From positions 45,031 to 109,030 of the forward strand of contig NZ_ASXG01000078.1 of the NCBI RefSeq assembly GCF_000411975.1: a DNA stretch of 64,000 nt, given 5' to 3'. This document shows positions 34,487 to 43,353 of this stretch, one piece after another. This stretch comes from Amycolatopsis orientalis DSM 43388 (GTDB lineage: Bacteria; Actinomycetota; Actinomycetes; Mycobacteriales; Pseudonocardiaceae). The position numbers and the translations under genes were made by a program. Below the pieces are notes generated by a model, which saw only the letters and a program-made list of their open reading frames with translations, was not told where the DNA came from and did no database searches. The stretch's first letter is position 1, and each line of letters begins with the position of its first letter.

Positions 34487-36874
34487 TCAGCACCGGAATT
34501 GCCACTCGCGAGCGGCTGCCCGCGGGTCCGCGAGAAAAGACCCGAGTTCGCGCACCGCTTCCCCGGCAGGCGCGAGCAAACCGGCGTGCAAGTGGACGTC
34601 GTGCCAGGCGTCCGGAATGGTGCGGCACCGCACGGCGACGCCGGCCGTGCGGAGGCGGTCGGCCAGCCGGTGTGCGTCGGGCTCGAGGATTTCCCCGGCG
34701 CTCACATGGATCAGGGTCGGCGGCAGCCCGGTCAGATCGCCGTACAACGGGGAGACCGCGGGCTCCTGAAGGTCCCGGCCGGCCCCGTAGCGGCGTGCCC
34801 AGGCGCGCAGCGACGACGAGCGCAGCAGGAGATCCCGTCCGGAGCTGCCCGAAGAGCCCTGGCTGAGGTCGGCCCAGGGGCTGATCAGCGCCAGCGCCGC
34901 CGGAAGCTCGGTCCTCTCCTCGCGCAGCCGTATCGCGAGCGCGAGCGCGAGCCCGCCACCGGCCGAATCGCCGGCCAGCGAAACCTCGACACCGGACTCC
35001 AGGAGCGCCCGGTACGCCGCGATGGCGTCGTCGAGCGCGGCGGGATGCGGGTGTTCGGGTGCCAGCCGGTAGTCGAGCACGTAGACCGGCGCGCCAGCCC
35101 CGGCGGCCAAATGCGCGGCCAGCGCGCGGTGCGAGCGCGGCGAGCCGAGGTGGTACCCGCCGCCGTGCAGCAGCAACACGGCCTTCGCCGGGTCGGCACC
35201 AGCGGGTTCGACCCGCAGTGCGGCGCGGCCGCCCAGACCGGCCCGTGCCACGCTGACGTCCCGGGGCAGCCGCCCGGCCCCCGCCAGGTCGCACATCCGG
35301 CGCTGCACCCCCACTGGCAGCGCCGGGGAAAGCACGAACGTGCTCGCCAGGCGAACCCCGAGGGCGGCGAGCTTCATCGGCGGCAGCGAACGCGGGCCGC
35401 GGCGCGCCGCCCGCGCGCCGGTCAGTGCGAAGTCCCCGTCCTCGATCGTGCGCAGCATCTTCCGGTGCTTGCCCGGATGCCACGGCCACAGCTCGGGCAC
35501 TCCGTCCTTGTCCAGGTACCAGCTGGTGCAGCCGCTGGACCAGATCGTCGTGGGAGCCGCCGCCCGCATCGCCCGGTTGAACCGGTCGGTGGCTTGTGCG
35601 GTCGGCGCCGCCGCGGTGAACTCTTCCGCGCGCCAGCGTTCGATCCACCGCAGGACGTAACCGGCCTGGCTCTCGGCGATCGCGGTGAGCGGGAAGTTCC
35701 CGATCGGGCTGTGCGGTCCCATCAGCAGGAAGCAGTTCGGGAATCCGGGCAGGGCAACGGTTTGGTAAGCGCGCGGCCCGTCCCGCCAGGCCTCGGAAAG
35801 GGTGCGGCCGCCCTCCCCGATCAGCTCGATCGGACGGACGTAGGCGTGTGCGTCGAAGCCAGTGGCGAGAACGAGCACGTCGACCTCGTGCAGGACGCCG
35901 TCGCGGGTGCGAAGGCCGTCCGGTTCGATCCGGTCGATCGCGTCGGTCACCAGGTCGACGTTGTCCCGCTGGATCGCGGAGTAGAACGACGGCGAGAGGA
36001 CCAAGCGCTTGCACATGGGCTGGTAGTCCGGCGTCAGCTTCCGGCGCAGTTCGGGATCCCGCACGGTGGCGAGGTTCCGGCGCACCGTCCAGTTGATGAG
36101 CCGGCGCTGCCAGCCGTCCCGGACGACCGCCTGCGTCAGATGGCCGAAGACTTTCTCCATGCCGCGGTAGCTCGCCTGCTGAAGCCCGGGCACGTGCCGA
36201 TATGCGGCGCGCAGTGCCGCCGAAGTCGACGGATTCGGCGCGGGCACGATCCACTGCGGCGTGCGCTGGAACATCTTCAGCCTGCCCGCGGTCCCGGCCA
36301 GCGCGGTCACGATCTGGATGCCGGTCGAGCCGGTGCCGAGGACGGCGATCCGGCGGCCCTCGAGCGGGACGTCGTGGTCCCAGCGGGCGGAATGGAACAC
36401 GTCGCCGGTGAAGCTGTCGAGGCCTTCGATGTCGGGATAGCGCGGATGGTGCAGGATGCCGGTGGCCGCGATCAGGAAGTCGACGGTGTCCTCGTCGCCC
36501 GCCACGGCGCGCAAATGCCAACGCCCGTCGGCGTATCGGGCTTCGCTGATCTCGGTTCCGAAAGAGATATGCCTGCGGACGTCGTAATCGTCGGCGACCC
36601 GATCGAAATAGGACCAGATTTCGGCTCCGCCGGAGAAGAACTGCGTCCAGTCGGGATTGAGCGCGAAGGAGTACTGGTAGATCCGCGACGGGATGTCGCA
36701 GTGCAAGCCGGGATACGTGTTGTCGCGCCAGGTTCCGCCGAGGCGGTCCGCCTTTTCGTAGATCCGGAAATCGTCGATGCCCGCCTGTTTGAGCTTGACG
36801 GCCATGCAGATGCCCGACATCCCGGCGCCGATGATGGCGACGCGGGGAGCGCGCGTCCCCGAATTGGTGGTCAT
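34487..36874 (-). CDS. Baeyer-Villiger monooxygenase fused to an HSL-family esterase
   Basis: A single 795-residue open frame with two enzymes. Residues 1-490 are a flavin-containing monooxygenase: FAD loop IGAGMSG (15-21), the BVMO fingerprint FTGDVFHSARWD (155-166; Asp replaces the usual final Pro), and the NADPH loop GTGSTG (180-185). Residues about 495-795 are an alpha/beta-hydrolase of the hormone-sensitive-lipase type: oxyanion motif HGGGY (570-574), nucleophile Ser637 in GDSAGG, Asp733 and His758 in DAWHDVHLH. Both catalytic sets look intact and no stop or start separates them. The first half would insert oxygen into a ketone to form an ester or lactone and the second would hydrolyse it. 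Overlaps the upstream SDR (ATGA), which could make the ketone. Confidence 0.9.
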   Translation of the reverse strand: MTTNSGTRAPRVAIIGAGMSGICMAVKLKQAGIDDFRIYEKADRLGGTWRDNTYPGLHCDIPSRIYQYSFALNPDWTQFFSGGAEIWSYFDRVADDYDVRRHISFGTEISEARYADGRWHLRAVAGDEDTVDFLIAATGILHHPRYPDIEGLDSFTGDVFHSARWDHDVPLEGRRIAVLGTGSTGIQIVTALAGTAGRLKMFQRTPQWIVPAPNPSTSAALRAAYRHVPGLQQASYRGMEKVFGHLTQAVVRDGWQRRLINWTVRRNLATVRDPELRRKLTPDYQPMCKRLVLSPSFYSAIQRDNVDLVTDAIDRIEPDGLRTRDGVLHEVDVLVLATGFDAHAYVRPIELIGEGGRTLSEAWRDGPRAYQTVALPGFPNCFLLMGPHSPIGNFPLTAIAESQAGYVLRWIERWRAEEFTAAAPTAQATDRFNRAMRAAAPTTIWSSGCTSWYLDKDGVPELWPWHPGKHRKMLRTIEDGDFALTGARAARRGPRSLPPMKLAALGVRLASTFVLSPALPVGVQRRMCDLAGAGRLPRDVSVARAGLGGRAALRVEPAGADPAKAVLLLHGGGYHLGSPRSHRALAAHLAAGAGAPVYVLDYRLAPEHPHPAALDDAIAAYRALLESGVEVSLAGDSAGGGLALALAIRLREERTELPAALALISPWADLSQGSSGSSGRDLLLRSSSLRAWARRYGAGRDLQEPAVSPLYGDLTGLPPTLIHVSAGEILEPDAHRLADRLRTAGVAVRCRTIPDAWHDVHLHAGLLAPAGEAVRELGSFLADPRAAAREWQFRC

Positions 36875-37794
36875 GCGTTAGTCCGTTCAGCATTGGTCCG
36901 TTCAGTGACAGCTGATTCGCGGCTCGCCTGCGCCGAAGCGACCAGGCGCGGCACTGCGGGCAAGACGGAAAGCACCGGTTCGAGGAGCGTTCGCGCGGCG
37001 AGCGGGCCCGGCACCCAGCCGGGCGCGTGGACCCGGGCCGAGCGCCGTTCGATCCCGCGCACGATCGCGGCGGACGCGACCCTTGTCGGGGCTGGCCGCA
37101 TCACCGCCGGTACCACGTCGAGCATCGTCGCGCCGGCCGGCTGGGTGCGGGCGCCGCGCACCAGATCGGACTCGATCAGCCCGAAATAGGCGATGCCGAC
37201 CCGGGTGCCGGTGGCGGCGAGTTCCAGGCGGAGCGCCCGGCCGAAGGCCTCGACCGCCGCCTTGCTGGTGCCGTAAGCCGCCGCGGAGGGCGTGGGAAGC
37301 GCAGCCGCCACCGACGCCACTGAAAGGAGATAGCCGTCGCGTTCCAGGACGTGCGGGAGCGTCGCGCGCACCGTGTGCCAGACACCCAGCAGGTTGACCT
37401 CGATCACCTGCCGGAACGCTGCCGGGTCGATGGACCCGATCGTGCGCACCGGACCGAGCACGCCCGCGTTCGCCACGGTGACGTCGATTCCGCCGAACTG
37501 GTCCACGACGGCCGTAGCCGTGTTCTCGAGCGCGTCGAGGTCGCGCACATCCGCGACATAAGCGCGAGCGCGTGCGCCCAGCCTCGTGGCGAGCTGCTGA
37601 ACCGCGTCCGCGTCCCGGTCGACGAGCGCGACTCGCGCGCCCCGGCCGACCAGCAGTTCGGCCGTCGCCGCGCCGATGCCCCGGCCGCCGCCGGTCAGGA
37701 ACACGACTCGGCCGGTCAGATCGAATTTCGCCCGCCGGAAGCGGCCGTCCGGCCGCCGCCCGAGTCCGGTGATGGCTTTGCCCAGCGTTCGCAT
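36871..37794 (-). CDS. short-chain dehydrogenase/reductase with long C-terminal extension
   Basis: A 307-residue SDR: TGGGRGIG cofactor loop, VANAG in place of NNAG, and SVASVAAALPTPSAAAYGTSKAA carrying the catalytic Ser, Tyr and Lys. The start at ATG 37794 gives a basic N-terminal leader (GKAITGLGRRPDGRFRRAKF) before the Rossmann fold, and no clear ribosome binding site is seen. The protein ends in a duplicated peptide, ERTNAERTNA, from a small tandem repeat spanning the stop. Directly upstream of the BVMO-esterase with ATGA overlap: alcohol to ketone, ketone to ester, ester to acid and alcohol is the simplest joint scheme. Confidence 0.85.
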   Translation of the reverse strand: MRTLGKAITGLGRRPDGRFRRAKFDLTGRVVFLTGGGRGIGAATAELLVGRGARVALVDRDADAVQQLATRLGARARAYVADVRDLDALENTATAVVDQFGGIDVTVANAGVLGPVRTIGSIDPAAFRQVIEVNLLGVWHTVRATLPHVLERDGYLLSVASVAAALPTPSAAAYGTSKAAVEAFGRALRLELAATGTRVGIAYFGLIESDLVRGARTQPAGATMLDVVPAVMRPAPTRVASAAIVRGIERRSARVHAPGWVPGPLAARTLLEPVLSVLPAVPRLVASAQASRESAVTERTNAERTNA

Positions 37795-37798
37795 CTTT

Positions 37799-37822
37799 GC
37801 GACGCTAAGGGAGCGGCGTCGC
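37799..37822. promoter_or_regulatory. inverted repeat between the SDR-BVMO operon and its divergent AraC gene
   Basis: GCGACGC (37799-37805) and GCGTCGC (37816-37822) form perfect 7-base arms with a 10-base spacer, in a 73-base divergent gap. The placement suits an operator for the adjacent AraC regulator. A TATTTT box at 37855-37860, eight bases before the AraC ATG with no ribosome binding site, suggests that gene is read as a leaderless mRNA. Confidence 0.45.
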
Positions 37823-37867
37823 CGATCGAATGCTCGCGCGGGACACGGATTTGTTATTTTCGGACGC

Positions 37868-38908
37868 ATGGAAGCGGGCGCGTGGTGGGACTTCCGGCGC
37901 AACCCGGTCGCGGTCCGGATCATGACCGAAGTGGCCGCCGAGCACGGTCTCGCCGTCAGCGAGGCACTGGCCGGGACGAGACTTGCCGCGAGCGATCTCG
38001 ATGATCCCGGCGTCGAGATCGACGCGCGCCAAGAGCTGACGGTCGTCCGCAACCTCGTGGCTGCGCTGGGCGACCGGCCCGGGCTGGCCGCCGAGATCGG
38101 CAGCCGTTTCGCACTGGGCAACTACGGCCTGCTGGGCTTCGCGGTCCTGTCCAGTCCCACCTTGCGCGCCGCGCTCGTCGTGGGCCTGCGCTACCTCACG
38201 CTCAGCTACGCGTTCATCCGCGTGTCTCTGGAAGAATCGGGCGAACAGGCCCGGATCGTCCTCGACGACCGGGAAATCCCGCCCGACGTCCGCCGGTTCC
38301 TGCTCGAACGCGACATCGCCGCGCTCACCGGGTTCGTCCCGAGCCTGCTGGGCCCGCGGCTGGAACGCTACGCCGCGGACGCGCGGGTCGAGCTCTCCCT
38401 CGAAACGGCCGAGGCGCTGGGAGAGATCGCCCCGCTCGCCGCGGTCAGCTTCGGCCATCAACGTTCGGCTTTGGTGTTCCCCCGCGCGCTGCTGGAAGAA
38501 CGGCTGCCGCAGGCCGACGAACACACCGCGCGCATCTGCGAGGAACAGTGCGCCGACCTCCTCCGCCGCCGGACGGATCACCGAGGACTCGCCGGGCAGA
38601 TCCGCTCCCGCCTCCTGCGCGACCCGGGCGAACTGCCTTCGATGGCGCAGGTGGCGACGGAACTGCACATCGACCCCCGCACCCTGCGGCGACGGCTGGC
38701 CGCCGAGCAAACCTCGTTTCGCTCGCTGGTCGACGAGGTGCGGGCGACGATGTCCCAGGCACTGCTGGACCAGGTGGGCCTCACCGTGGAAGAGGTCGCC
38801 CGGCGGCTCGGCTACAGCGAAACCGCGAGCTTCACGCACGCTTTCACCCGCTGGTACGGGATTCCGCCGAGCCGCTACCGGGACGGACGGGCACCGGCCC
38901 GAGACTGA
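37868..38908 (+). CDS. AraC-family regulator with Arabinose_bd/GliR-type N-terminal domain
   Basis: A 346-residue regulator. The sensor domain contains FALGNYGLLGFAVLSSPTLRAALV, the typical core of this subgroup. The HTH domain has LPSMAQVATELHIDPRTLRRRL followed by GLTVEEVARRLGYSETASFTHAFTRWYG. It shares overall layout with the regulators at 13745 and 22177 but is less close to them than they are to each other. It is divergent from the SDR-BVMO/esterase operon and is its probable activator. Confidence 0.87.
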   Translation: MEAGAWWDFRRNPVAVRIMTEVAAEHGLAVSEALAGTRLAASDLDDPGVEIDARQELTVVRNLVAALGDRPGLAAEIGSRFALGNYGLLGFAVLSSPTLRAALVVGLRYLTLSYAFIRVSLEESGEQARIVLDDREIPPDVRRFLLERDIAALTGFVPSLLGPRLERYAADARVELSLETAEALGEIAPLAAVSFGHQRSALVFPRALLEERLPQADEHTARICEEQCADLLRRRTDHRGLAGQIRSRLLRDPGELPSMAQVATELHIDPRTLRRRLAAEQTSFRSLVDEVRATMSQALLDQVGLTVEEVARRLGYSETASFTHAFTRWYGIPPSRYRDGRAPARD

Positions 38909-39158
38909 CCAGCGAGAAGCCACCGGCTCGCCGGGCGCGACACGTCCGACCATTGCCGGCGGCGCAGCCCGGGCAACCCGTTGGTCGCGAGGCGCGGACT
39001 CGAGACTCCGAACCGTCGCCCGTCGAGCTATTCCGGGAAGCCAGGACGTGCCCAGCTGGCTGCCGTTGGCACCACCCGGTCAGCCACGTCGCCCGCTCGC
39101 CGAGCGAATATCGGCCCGCCGCCCCGGTGGTTCCGGCTTTCGCCCGGCTAGGCCCCGT

Positions 39159-40316
39159 TCAGCCTCCGGCGACGGGCAGCCGCGCAACCCATTCGCCCGA
39201 CCGCAAGATCCGTGCCTTGGCCAGCAGCTCGCGATGTTCCGGGTCCGCACTCGATCCCCAGGTGATTCCGCCGCCCACTCCGTACTCCGCCGTGCCGGCC
39301 TTCCGGTCGATCACCGCGGTGCGGATCGCGACGCCGAACCGGGACCGGACCGGGGCGCTCGGCGGCGCCGCCCAGCCGATTGCTCCACAGTAGACACCTC
39401 GTGGCGTGTTCTCCAGTTCCCGGATCAGCGTCATGGTGCGGGCTTTCGGAGCTCCGGTGACCGATCCGCACGGGAACAGCGCGGCGAACAGGTCCGGCAA
39501 TCCCGTCCCGGGCCGAAGTCTCGCGGTCACTTCGGAGGTCAGCTGCAGCACGGTCGGATACCGCTCCACTCGCAGCAACGACGGAACCGCCACACTGCCC
39601 GGCACCGCGACGCGGGCGATGTCGTTGCGCATCAGGTCCACGATCATGATGTTCTCGGCGCGTTCCTTCTCGTCGCCGCGCAGCTCGCGCGCTCGGGCCC
39701 GATCGTCGGACGGGGCCGGCCCGGCGGGCGCGGTTCCCTTCATCGGCCGCAGCAGCAGCTCGTCGCCGCGGCGTTCGAAGAACAACTCGGGACTGGCGCT
39801 GACGATCACGAACCGGCCGGTGTCGAGGCAGGCGTGGCAGGAACCGCGTTGTGCCGAGCAGAGATCCCGGTACAACGCATAGGGGTCGCCGAAGAACGGT
39901 CCGCGCATGCGCACCGTCAGATTGGTCTGGTACGTCTCCCCCGCGGCGATCTTCTCGCGCACTCGGTGTACCAAGCCGCAGTACTCGGTACGCGACCAAT
40001 GCTCACGCCAATGCACGTCGTACTCGCCGACGGACGTCGGCGAGATCGCCTCCTGCGGCTGGTCGGTCACCCCGAACCACACCAGCGGCAGGCCTTCCGG
40101 CGGCTGGAGATGCACGTCCAGCCCGTACGCGGCCGCGGCCTCGTACGCAACGAACCCGTAGGCCCACTTTCCCCGCGCAGTCGCCGCTTCGACAGCTTCC
40201 AGCACCGGCACCACATCCGCCGGCCGGTACGCGGCCAGGACCCGGCTGGGCGCGCTGAACCGCAGTCCGGTCCCGGCGCGCAGGTCGTCGAAGCGTGCCG
40301 GGCCGGGCGGCGTCAT
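39159..40316 (-). CDS. pabB: aminodeoxychorismate synthase component I (PabB-like chorismate-binding enzyme)
   Basis: A 385-residue chorismate-utilising enzyme without a long N-terminal domain. REKIAAGETYQTNLT, PELFFERRGDELLLRPMKGTAPAG, DEKERAENIMIVDLMRNDIARV and the ending GVGGGITWGSS follow the PabB/TrpE core in order. The threonine in PMKGT (tryptophan-type enzymes also keep it) does not by itself separate PabB from TrpE; the missing tryptophan-feedback site and the folate-gene neighbours favour PabB, making 4-amino-4-deoxychorismate for p-aminobenzoate. Overlaps purU as ATGA in the sdaA-purU-pabB operon. Confidence 0.82.
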   Translation of the reverse strand: MTPPGPARFDDLRAGTGLRFSAPSRVLAAYRPADVVPVLEAVEAATARGKWAYGFVAYEAAAAYGLDVHLQPPEGLPLVWFGVTDQPQEAISPTSVGEYDVHWREHWSRTEYCGLVHRVREKIAAGETYQTNLTVRMRGPFFGDPYALYRDLCSAQRGSCHACLDTGRFVIVSASPELFFERRGDELLLRPMKGTAPAGPAPSDDRARARELRGDEKERAENIMIVDLMRNDIARVAVPGSVAVPSLLRVERYPTVLQLTSEVTARLRPGTGLPDLFAALFPCGSVTGAPKARTMTLIRELENTPRGVYCGAIGWAAPPSAPVRSRFGVAIRTAVIDRKAGTAEYGVGGGITWGSSADPEHRELLAKARILRSGEWVARLPVAGG

Positions 40317-41161
40317 GGGAAGACGACCGTGCTGTGGCCGTTGAGCAGGACTCGTCGCTCGCAGTGCCATCGCACGGCCCGCGACAACGCGAGTGCCTCC
40401 GCGTCGCGGCCGACTGTCTGCAGCGCGCGGGGATCGTAGGTGTGGTCGATCCGGATGACCTCCTGCTCGATGATCGGCCCCTCGTCGAGGTCGGAGGTGA
40501 CATAGTGCGCGGTCGCGCCGACCAGCTTCACGCCGCGGCCGTACGCCTGGTGGTAGGGCTTGGCGCCCTTGAACCCGGGCAGGAACGAGTGGTGGATGTT
40601 GATCGCCCGGCCGTACAGCGCCTTGCTGGTCTCGTCCGACAGGATCTGCATGTACCGGGCCAGGACGACGAGTTCGGCGTCGAACTCGTCGACCAGCCGC
40701 AGCAGCCGCGCCTCGGCGTCGGCCTTGGTCTCCGGCGTGACCGGCACGTGCACGAACGGCAGCCCGGCCGCCTCCGCCATCGGCCGCAGGTCCTCGTGGT
40801 TGGACACCACGGCGACCAGGTCCGCCCCGAGACTTCCCGCGCGCCAGCGGAAAATCAGGTCGTTGAGGCAATGCCCGAGCTTGGAGACCATGACCAGCAC
40901 GCGCGCGTTCCGGTTCGCGTTGAACGCGTAGGTCATCTGGAATTCCGCAGCGATGTCGGAGAAGCCGCGCGACAGCTCGGCCAGGTCCGTTTCCCCGGGC
41001 GCGTTGACCTGGGTACGCATGAACACCCGGTCGCTCATCGCGTCGTCGAACTGCTGGTGCTGGCCGATGTCGCACCCGTGCTCGTAGAGAAAGCCGCTGA
41101 CGGCGCGCACGATGCCGGTGCGGTTGGGGCAGCTCAGGGTGAGCGTGAACGAATGGGTCAT
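40313..41161 (-). CDS. purU: formyltetrahydrofolate deformylase
   Basis: A 282-residue PurU. Residues 1-80 are an ACT domain (FTLTLSCPNRTGIVRAVSGFL); residues 85-282 are the formyl-transferase fold with NIHHSFLPGFKGAKPYHQA (Asn188, His190) and SDLDEGPII (Asp226). It hydrolyses 10-formyl-tetrahydrofolate to formate and free tetrahydrofolate. Here it sits between serine deaminase and pabB in an operon facing the demethylation genes, so its likely job is to return tetrahydrofolate when methyl groups are oxidised, passing formate to the oxidoreductase at 56142. Confidence 0.93.
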   Translation of the reverse strand: MTHSFTLTLSCPNRTGIVRAVSGFLYEHGCDIGQHQQFDDAMSDRVFMRTQVNAPGETDLAELSRGFSDIAAEFQMTYAFNANRNARVLVMVSKLGHCLNDLIFRWRAGSLGADLVAVVSNHEDLRPMAEAAGLPFVHVPVTPETKADAEARLLRLVDEFDAELVVLARYMQILSDETSKALYGRAINIHHSFLPGFKGAKPYHQAYGRGVKLVGATAHYVTSDLDEGPIIEQEVIRIDHTYDPRALQTVGRDAEALALSRAVRWHCERRVLLNGHSTVVFP

Positions 41162-41171
41162 CGGAAGCTCC

Positions 41172-42545
41172 TCAGCATTCGACGATGTTCAAGGCCAGCC
41201 CGCCGCGGGCGGTCTCCTTGTACTTGTCCTTCATGTCCGCGCCGGTCTCGCGCATGGTCTTGATGGCCTTGTCCAGGGACACGTGGTGCGCGCCGTCGCC
41301 GCGCACGGCCAGCCGCGCGGCGGTGATCGCCTTCACCGACGCGACCGCGTTGCGTTCGATGCACGGGATCTGCACGAGCCCGCCGACCGGGTCGCAGGTG
41401 AGGCCGAGGTTGTGCTCGATCCCGATCTCGGCGGCGTTCTCCACCTGCTCGGGCGTGCCGCCGAGCAGTTCGGCGAGTCCCGCGGCGGCCATCGAGCACG
41501 CGGAACCGACCTCCCCCTGGCACCCGACCTCGGCCCCCGAGATCGACGCGTTCTCCTTGAACAGCAGGCCGATCGCGCCCGCGGTGAGCAGGAAGCGCAC
41601 CGCCTGCTCAGGCGAGAACGACGGCAGGAACTTCGCGGCGTAGTGCAGCACCGCGGGCACGATCCCGGCGGCGCCGTTCGTCGGCGCGGTCACGACCCGG
41701 CCGCCCGCGGCGTTCTCCTCGTTCACCGCGAGCGCGAACAAGGTCACCCATTCCATGGCGCGCAACGGATCGTCTTCGTCCACTCCGGATTCGAGCCGTT
41801 CGCGCAGCCGCGCCGCGCGCCGCCGGACCTTGAGCCCGCCGGGCAGCACTCCCCGGGCGCGCGTACCGCGGTCGACGCATTCGCGCATGACCGCCCAGAT
41901 CTCCAGCAGTCCGGCGCGAATCTCGTCCTCGGTGCGCCACGCGAGCTCGTTCGCGAGCATCAGATCGCTGATCCGCAGCCCGGACTCGGCGGTCAGCGCC
42001 AGCAGTTCGTCGCCGGTCGTGAAGGGATACCGGACCGGCGTGGCGTCCGCGACCAGAACCGGCTGGCCCGCCTCGTCTTCGTCCAGCACGAATCCGCCGC
42101 CGACGGAGTAGTACTCCCGCCGCTCGATGCGCGTCCGGTCCGCGTCGAACGCCTCGAACACCATGCCGTTGCTGTGGAAGTCCAGCCGTTCGCGGCGATG
42201 CAGCACCACGTCGTCTTCGGGCGAGAACGCGATCTTGTGCTCGCCGCCGAGGCAGAGCAGCCCCTCGGCGCGCACCGCGTCCGCCGCCGGCCCGGCCGCG
42301 ACCGGGTCGACGAGATGCGGCTGTTCCCCGGACAGCCCGAGCACCACCGCCTGCACGCTGCCGTGTCCGTGCCCGGTGGCGCCGAGCGAGCCGAACAGCT
42401 CGCATCGGACGCGCCGCACCCGCGGCAGCTCGCCGGCCGCGCGAAGCCGCTCGACGAACTCGTACGCCGCGCGCATCGGCCCGACCGTGTGCGAGCTCGA
42501 CGGGCCGATCCCGACCTTGAACAGATCGAACACGCTGATCGTCAT
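41172..42545 (-). CDS. sdaA: L-serine ammonia-lyase, iron-sulfur-dependent, single-chain
   Basis: A 457-residue [4Fe-4S] serine deaminase with both domains in one chain. The beta part begins [14 protein letters not shown]; the alpha part has [15 protein letters not shown] and [21 protein letters not shown]. Cluster-ligand cysteines by alignment are Cys342, Cys384 (LTCDPVGG) and Cys395 (IPCIERN). It converts serine to pyruvate and ammonia, the exit point of the betaine-glycine-serine route. First gene of the operon; GGGAG lies six bases before the ATG, and a palindromic operator lies upstream at 42592. Divergent from a GntR regulator. Confidence 0.94.
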   Translation of the reverse strand: MTISVFDLFKVGIGPSSSHTVGPMRAAYEFVERLRAAGELPRVRRVRCELFGSLGATGHGHGSVQAVVLGLSGEQPHLVDPVAAGPAADAVRAEGLLCLGGEHKIAFSPEDDVVLHRRERLDFHSNGMVFEAFDADRTRIERREYYSVGGGFVLDEDEAGQPVLVADATPVRYPFTTGDELLALTAESGLRISDLMLANELAWRTEDEIRAGLLEIWAVMRECVDRGTRARGVLPGGLKVRRRAARLRERLESGVDEDDPLRAMEWVTLFALAVNEENAAGGRVVTAPTNGAAGIVPAVLHYAAKFLPSFSPEQAVRFLLTAGAIGLLFKENASISGAEVGCQGEVGSACSMAAAGLAELLGGTPEQVENAAEIGIEHNLGLTCDPVGGLVQIPCIERNAVASVKAITAARLAVRGDGAHHVSLDKAIKTMRETGADMKDKYKETARGGLALNIVEC

Positions 42546-42591
42546 CGTCGCTCCCGGAGTTCGGGCGGCACCGGTTCCCGCGGATACCGGA

Positions 42592-42603
42592 TTGATGTAT
42601 CAA
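42592..42603. promoter_or_regulatory. palindromic operator, sdaA/gntR gap
   Basis: TTGATGTATCAA: perfect 5-base arms TTGAT/ATCAA around a 2-base centre, within the 110-base gap between sdaA and gntR. Near-identical sites occur before glyA (54338) and before the transporter (62146). A symmetric 5-5 site of this kind suits a GntR/FCD dimer. Confidence 0.6.
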
Positions 42604-42634
42604 CACTCGCCGCGGTGGACATCACGCCGCCGAT

Positions 42635-42649
42635 CCCGGGTTTCCCGGG
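42635..42649 (+). promoter_or_regulatory. hairpin overlapping the gntR initiation region
   Basis: CCCGGG-TTT-CCCGGG is a perfect 6-base stem with a 3-base loop, ending six bases before the ATG at 42656. There is no purine-rich ribosome binding site upstream. The stem would restrain translation from that ATG; a GTG at 42665 (VTLARDEPD) is an alternative start. Confidence 0.4.
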
Positions 42650-42655
42650 CTTACC

Positions 42656-43330
42656 ATGGGTTTCGTGACCCTTGCTCGCGATGAACCCGACCAGCTGCCC
42701 GCGTCGCTCGCCGACCGCGCGTACGCGGCCATCCAGGACCAGCTGATCATGCTGGACATCCCGCCGATGTCCGCGATCGACGACGCCGCGTTGAGCGCCT
42801 CGCTGGGCGTCGGCCGCACGCCGGTCCGCGAGGCGCTCAAGCGCTTGGAGACCGACCGGCTCGTGGTGTCCTACCCGCGCCGCGGGACGTTCGCCACCGC
42901 CGTGGACATCACGGACCTGGCCTACATCTCGGAAATCCGCGTCCAGCTCGAGCCGCTGGCCGCCCGCCGGGCCGCGGACAGCGCGGCCGGACCGGTGCGG
43001 ACCCGCCTCGCGGAGCTCGCCGACGACCTCCAGGACACCGACGCCCGCGCCCTGGACCGGGACACCCTGATGAAGTGGGACCTGCGCGTGCACCGCGCGA
43101 TCTACCGGGCGGCCGGGAACCCGCATCTGGAGGACACCCTGGTCCGGTACAACAACCTCGCGACCCGGATCTTCTGTCTCTTCCTCGACCGGATGCCGCA
43201 TTTCGACCAGCACGTCGAGGAACACGTCGGCCTGCTGCGCGCGATCGCCGGCGGCAAGGCGAAGACCGCCGAACGGCTGGCTCGCGAGCACGTGACCGGC
43301 TTCGAGAAAGCGGTCCGCGCGGTCATCTGA
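42656..43330 (+). CDS. GntR-family (FCD domain) transcriptional regulator
   Basis: A 224-residue FadR-subfamily regulator. Residues about 20-80 form the winged helix (AIDDAALSASLGVGRTPVREALKRLE is the helix-turn-helix, then YPRRGTFATAVD), and residues 95-215 the all-helical FCD ligand domain (RVQLEPLAARRAA; DLRVHRAIYRAAGNPHLED carrying metal-binding positions; HVEEHVGLLRAI). It is divergent from sdaA and convergent with folP, so it stands between the two operons of the folate/demethylation system. With three matching palindromes in the island it is the best candidate for the local regulator; ligand unknown, a one-carbon-pathway acid or amino acid being plausible. Confidence 0.88.
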   Translation: MGFVTLARDEPDQLPASLADRAYAAIQDQLIMLDIPPMSAIDDAALSASLGVGRTPVREALKRLETDRLVVSYPRRGTFATAVDITDLAYISEIRVQLEPLAARRAADSAAGPVRTRLAELADDLQDTDARALDRDTLMKWDLRVHRAIYRAAGNPHLEDTLVRYNNLATRIFCLFLDRMPHFDQHVEEHVGLLRAIAGGKAKTAERLAREHVTGFEKAVRAVI

Positions 43331-43353
43331 GGCCGCCGGCGCGGCTGCCGTGG

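Noticed and set aside
37676..37867. Longer N terminus for the AraC gene at 37868
   Set aside because: The open frame upstream runs through the divergent SDR gene and its inverted repeat; the protein homology starts at MEAGAWWDF.
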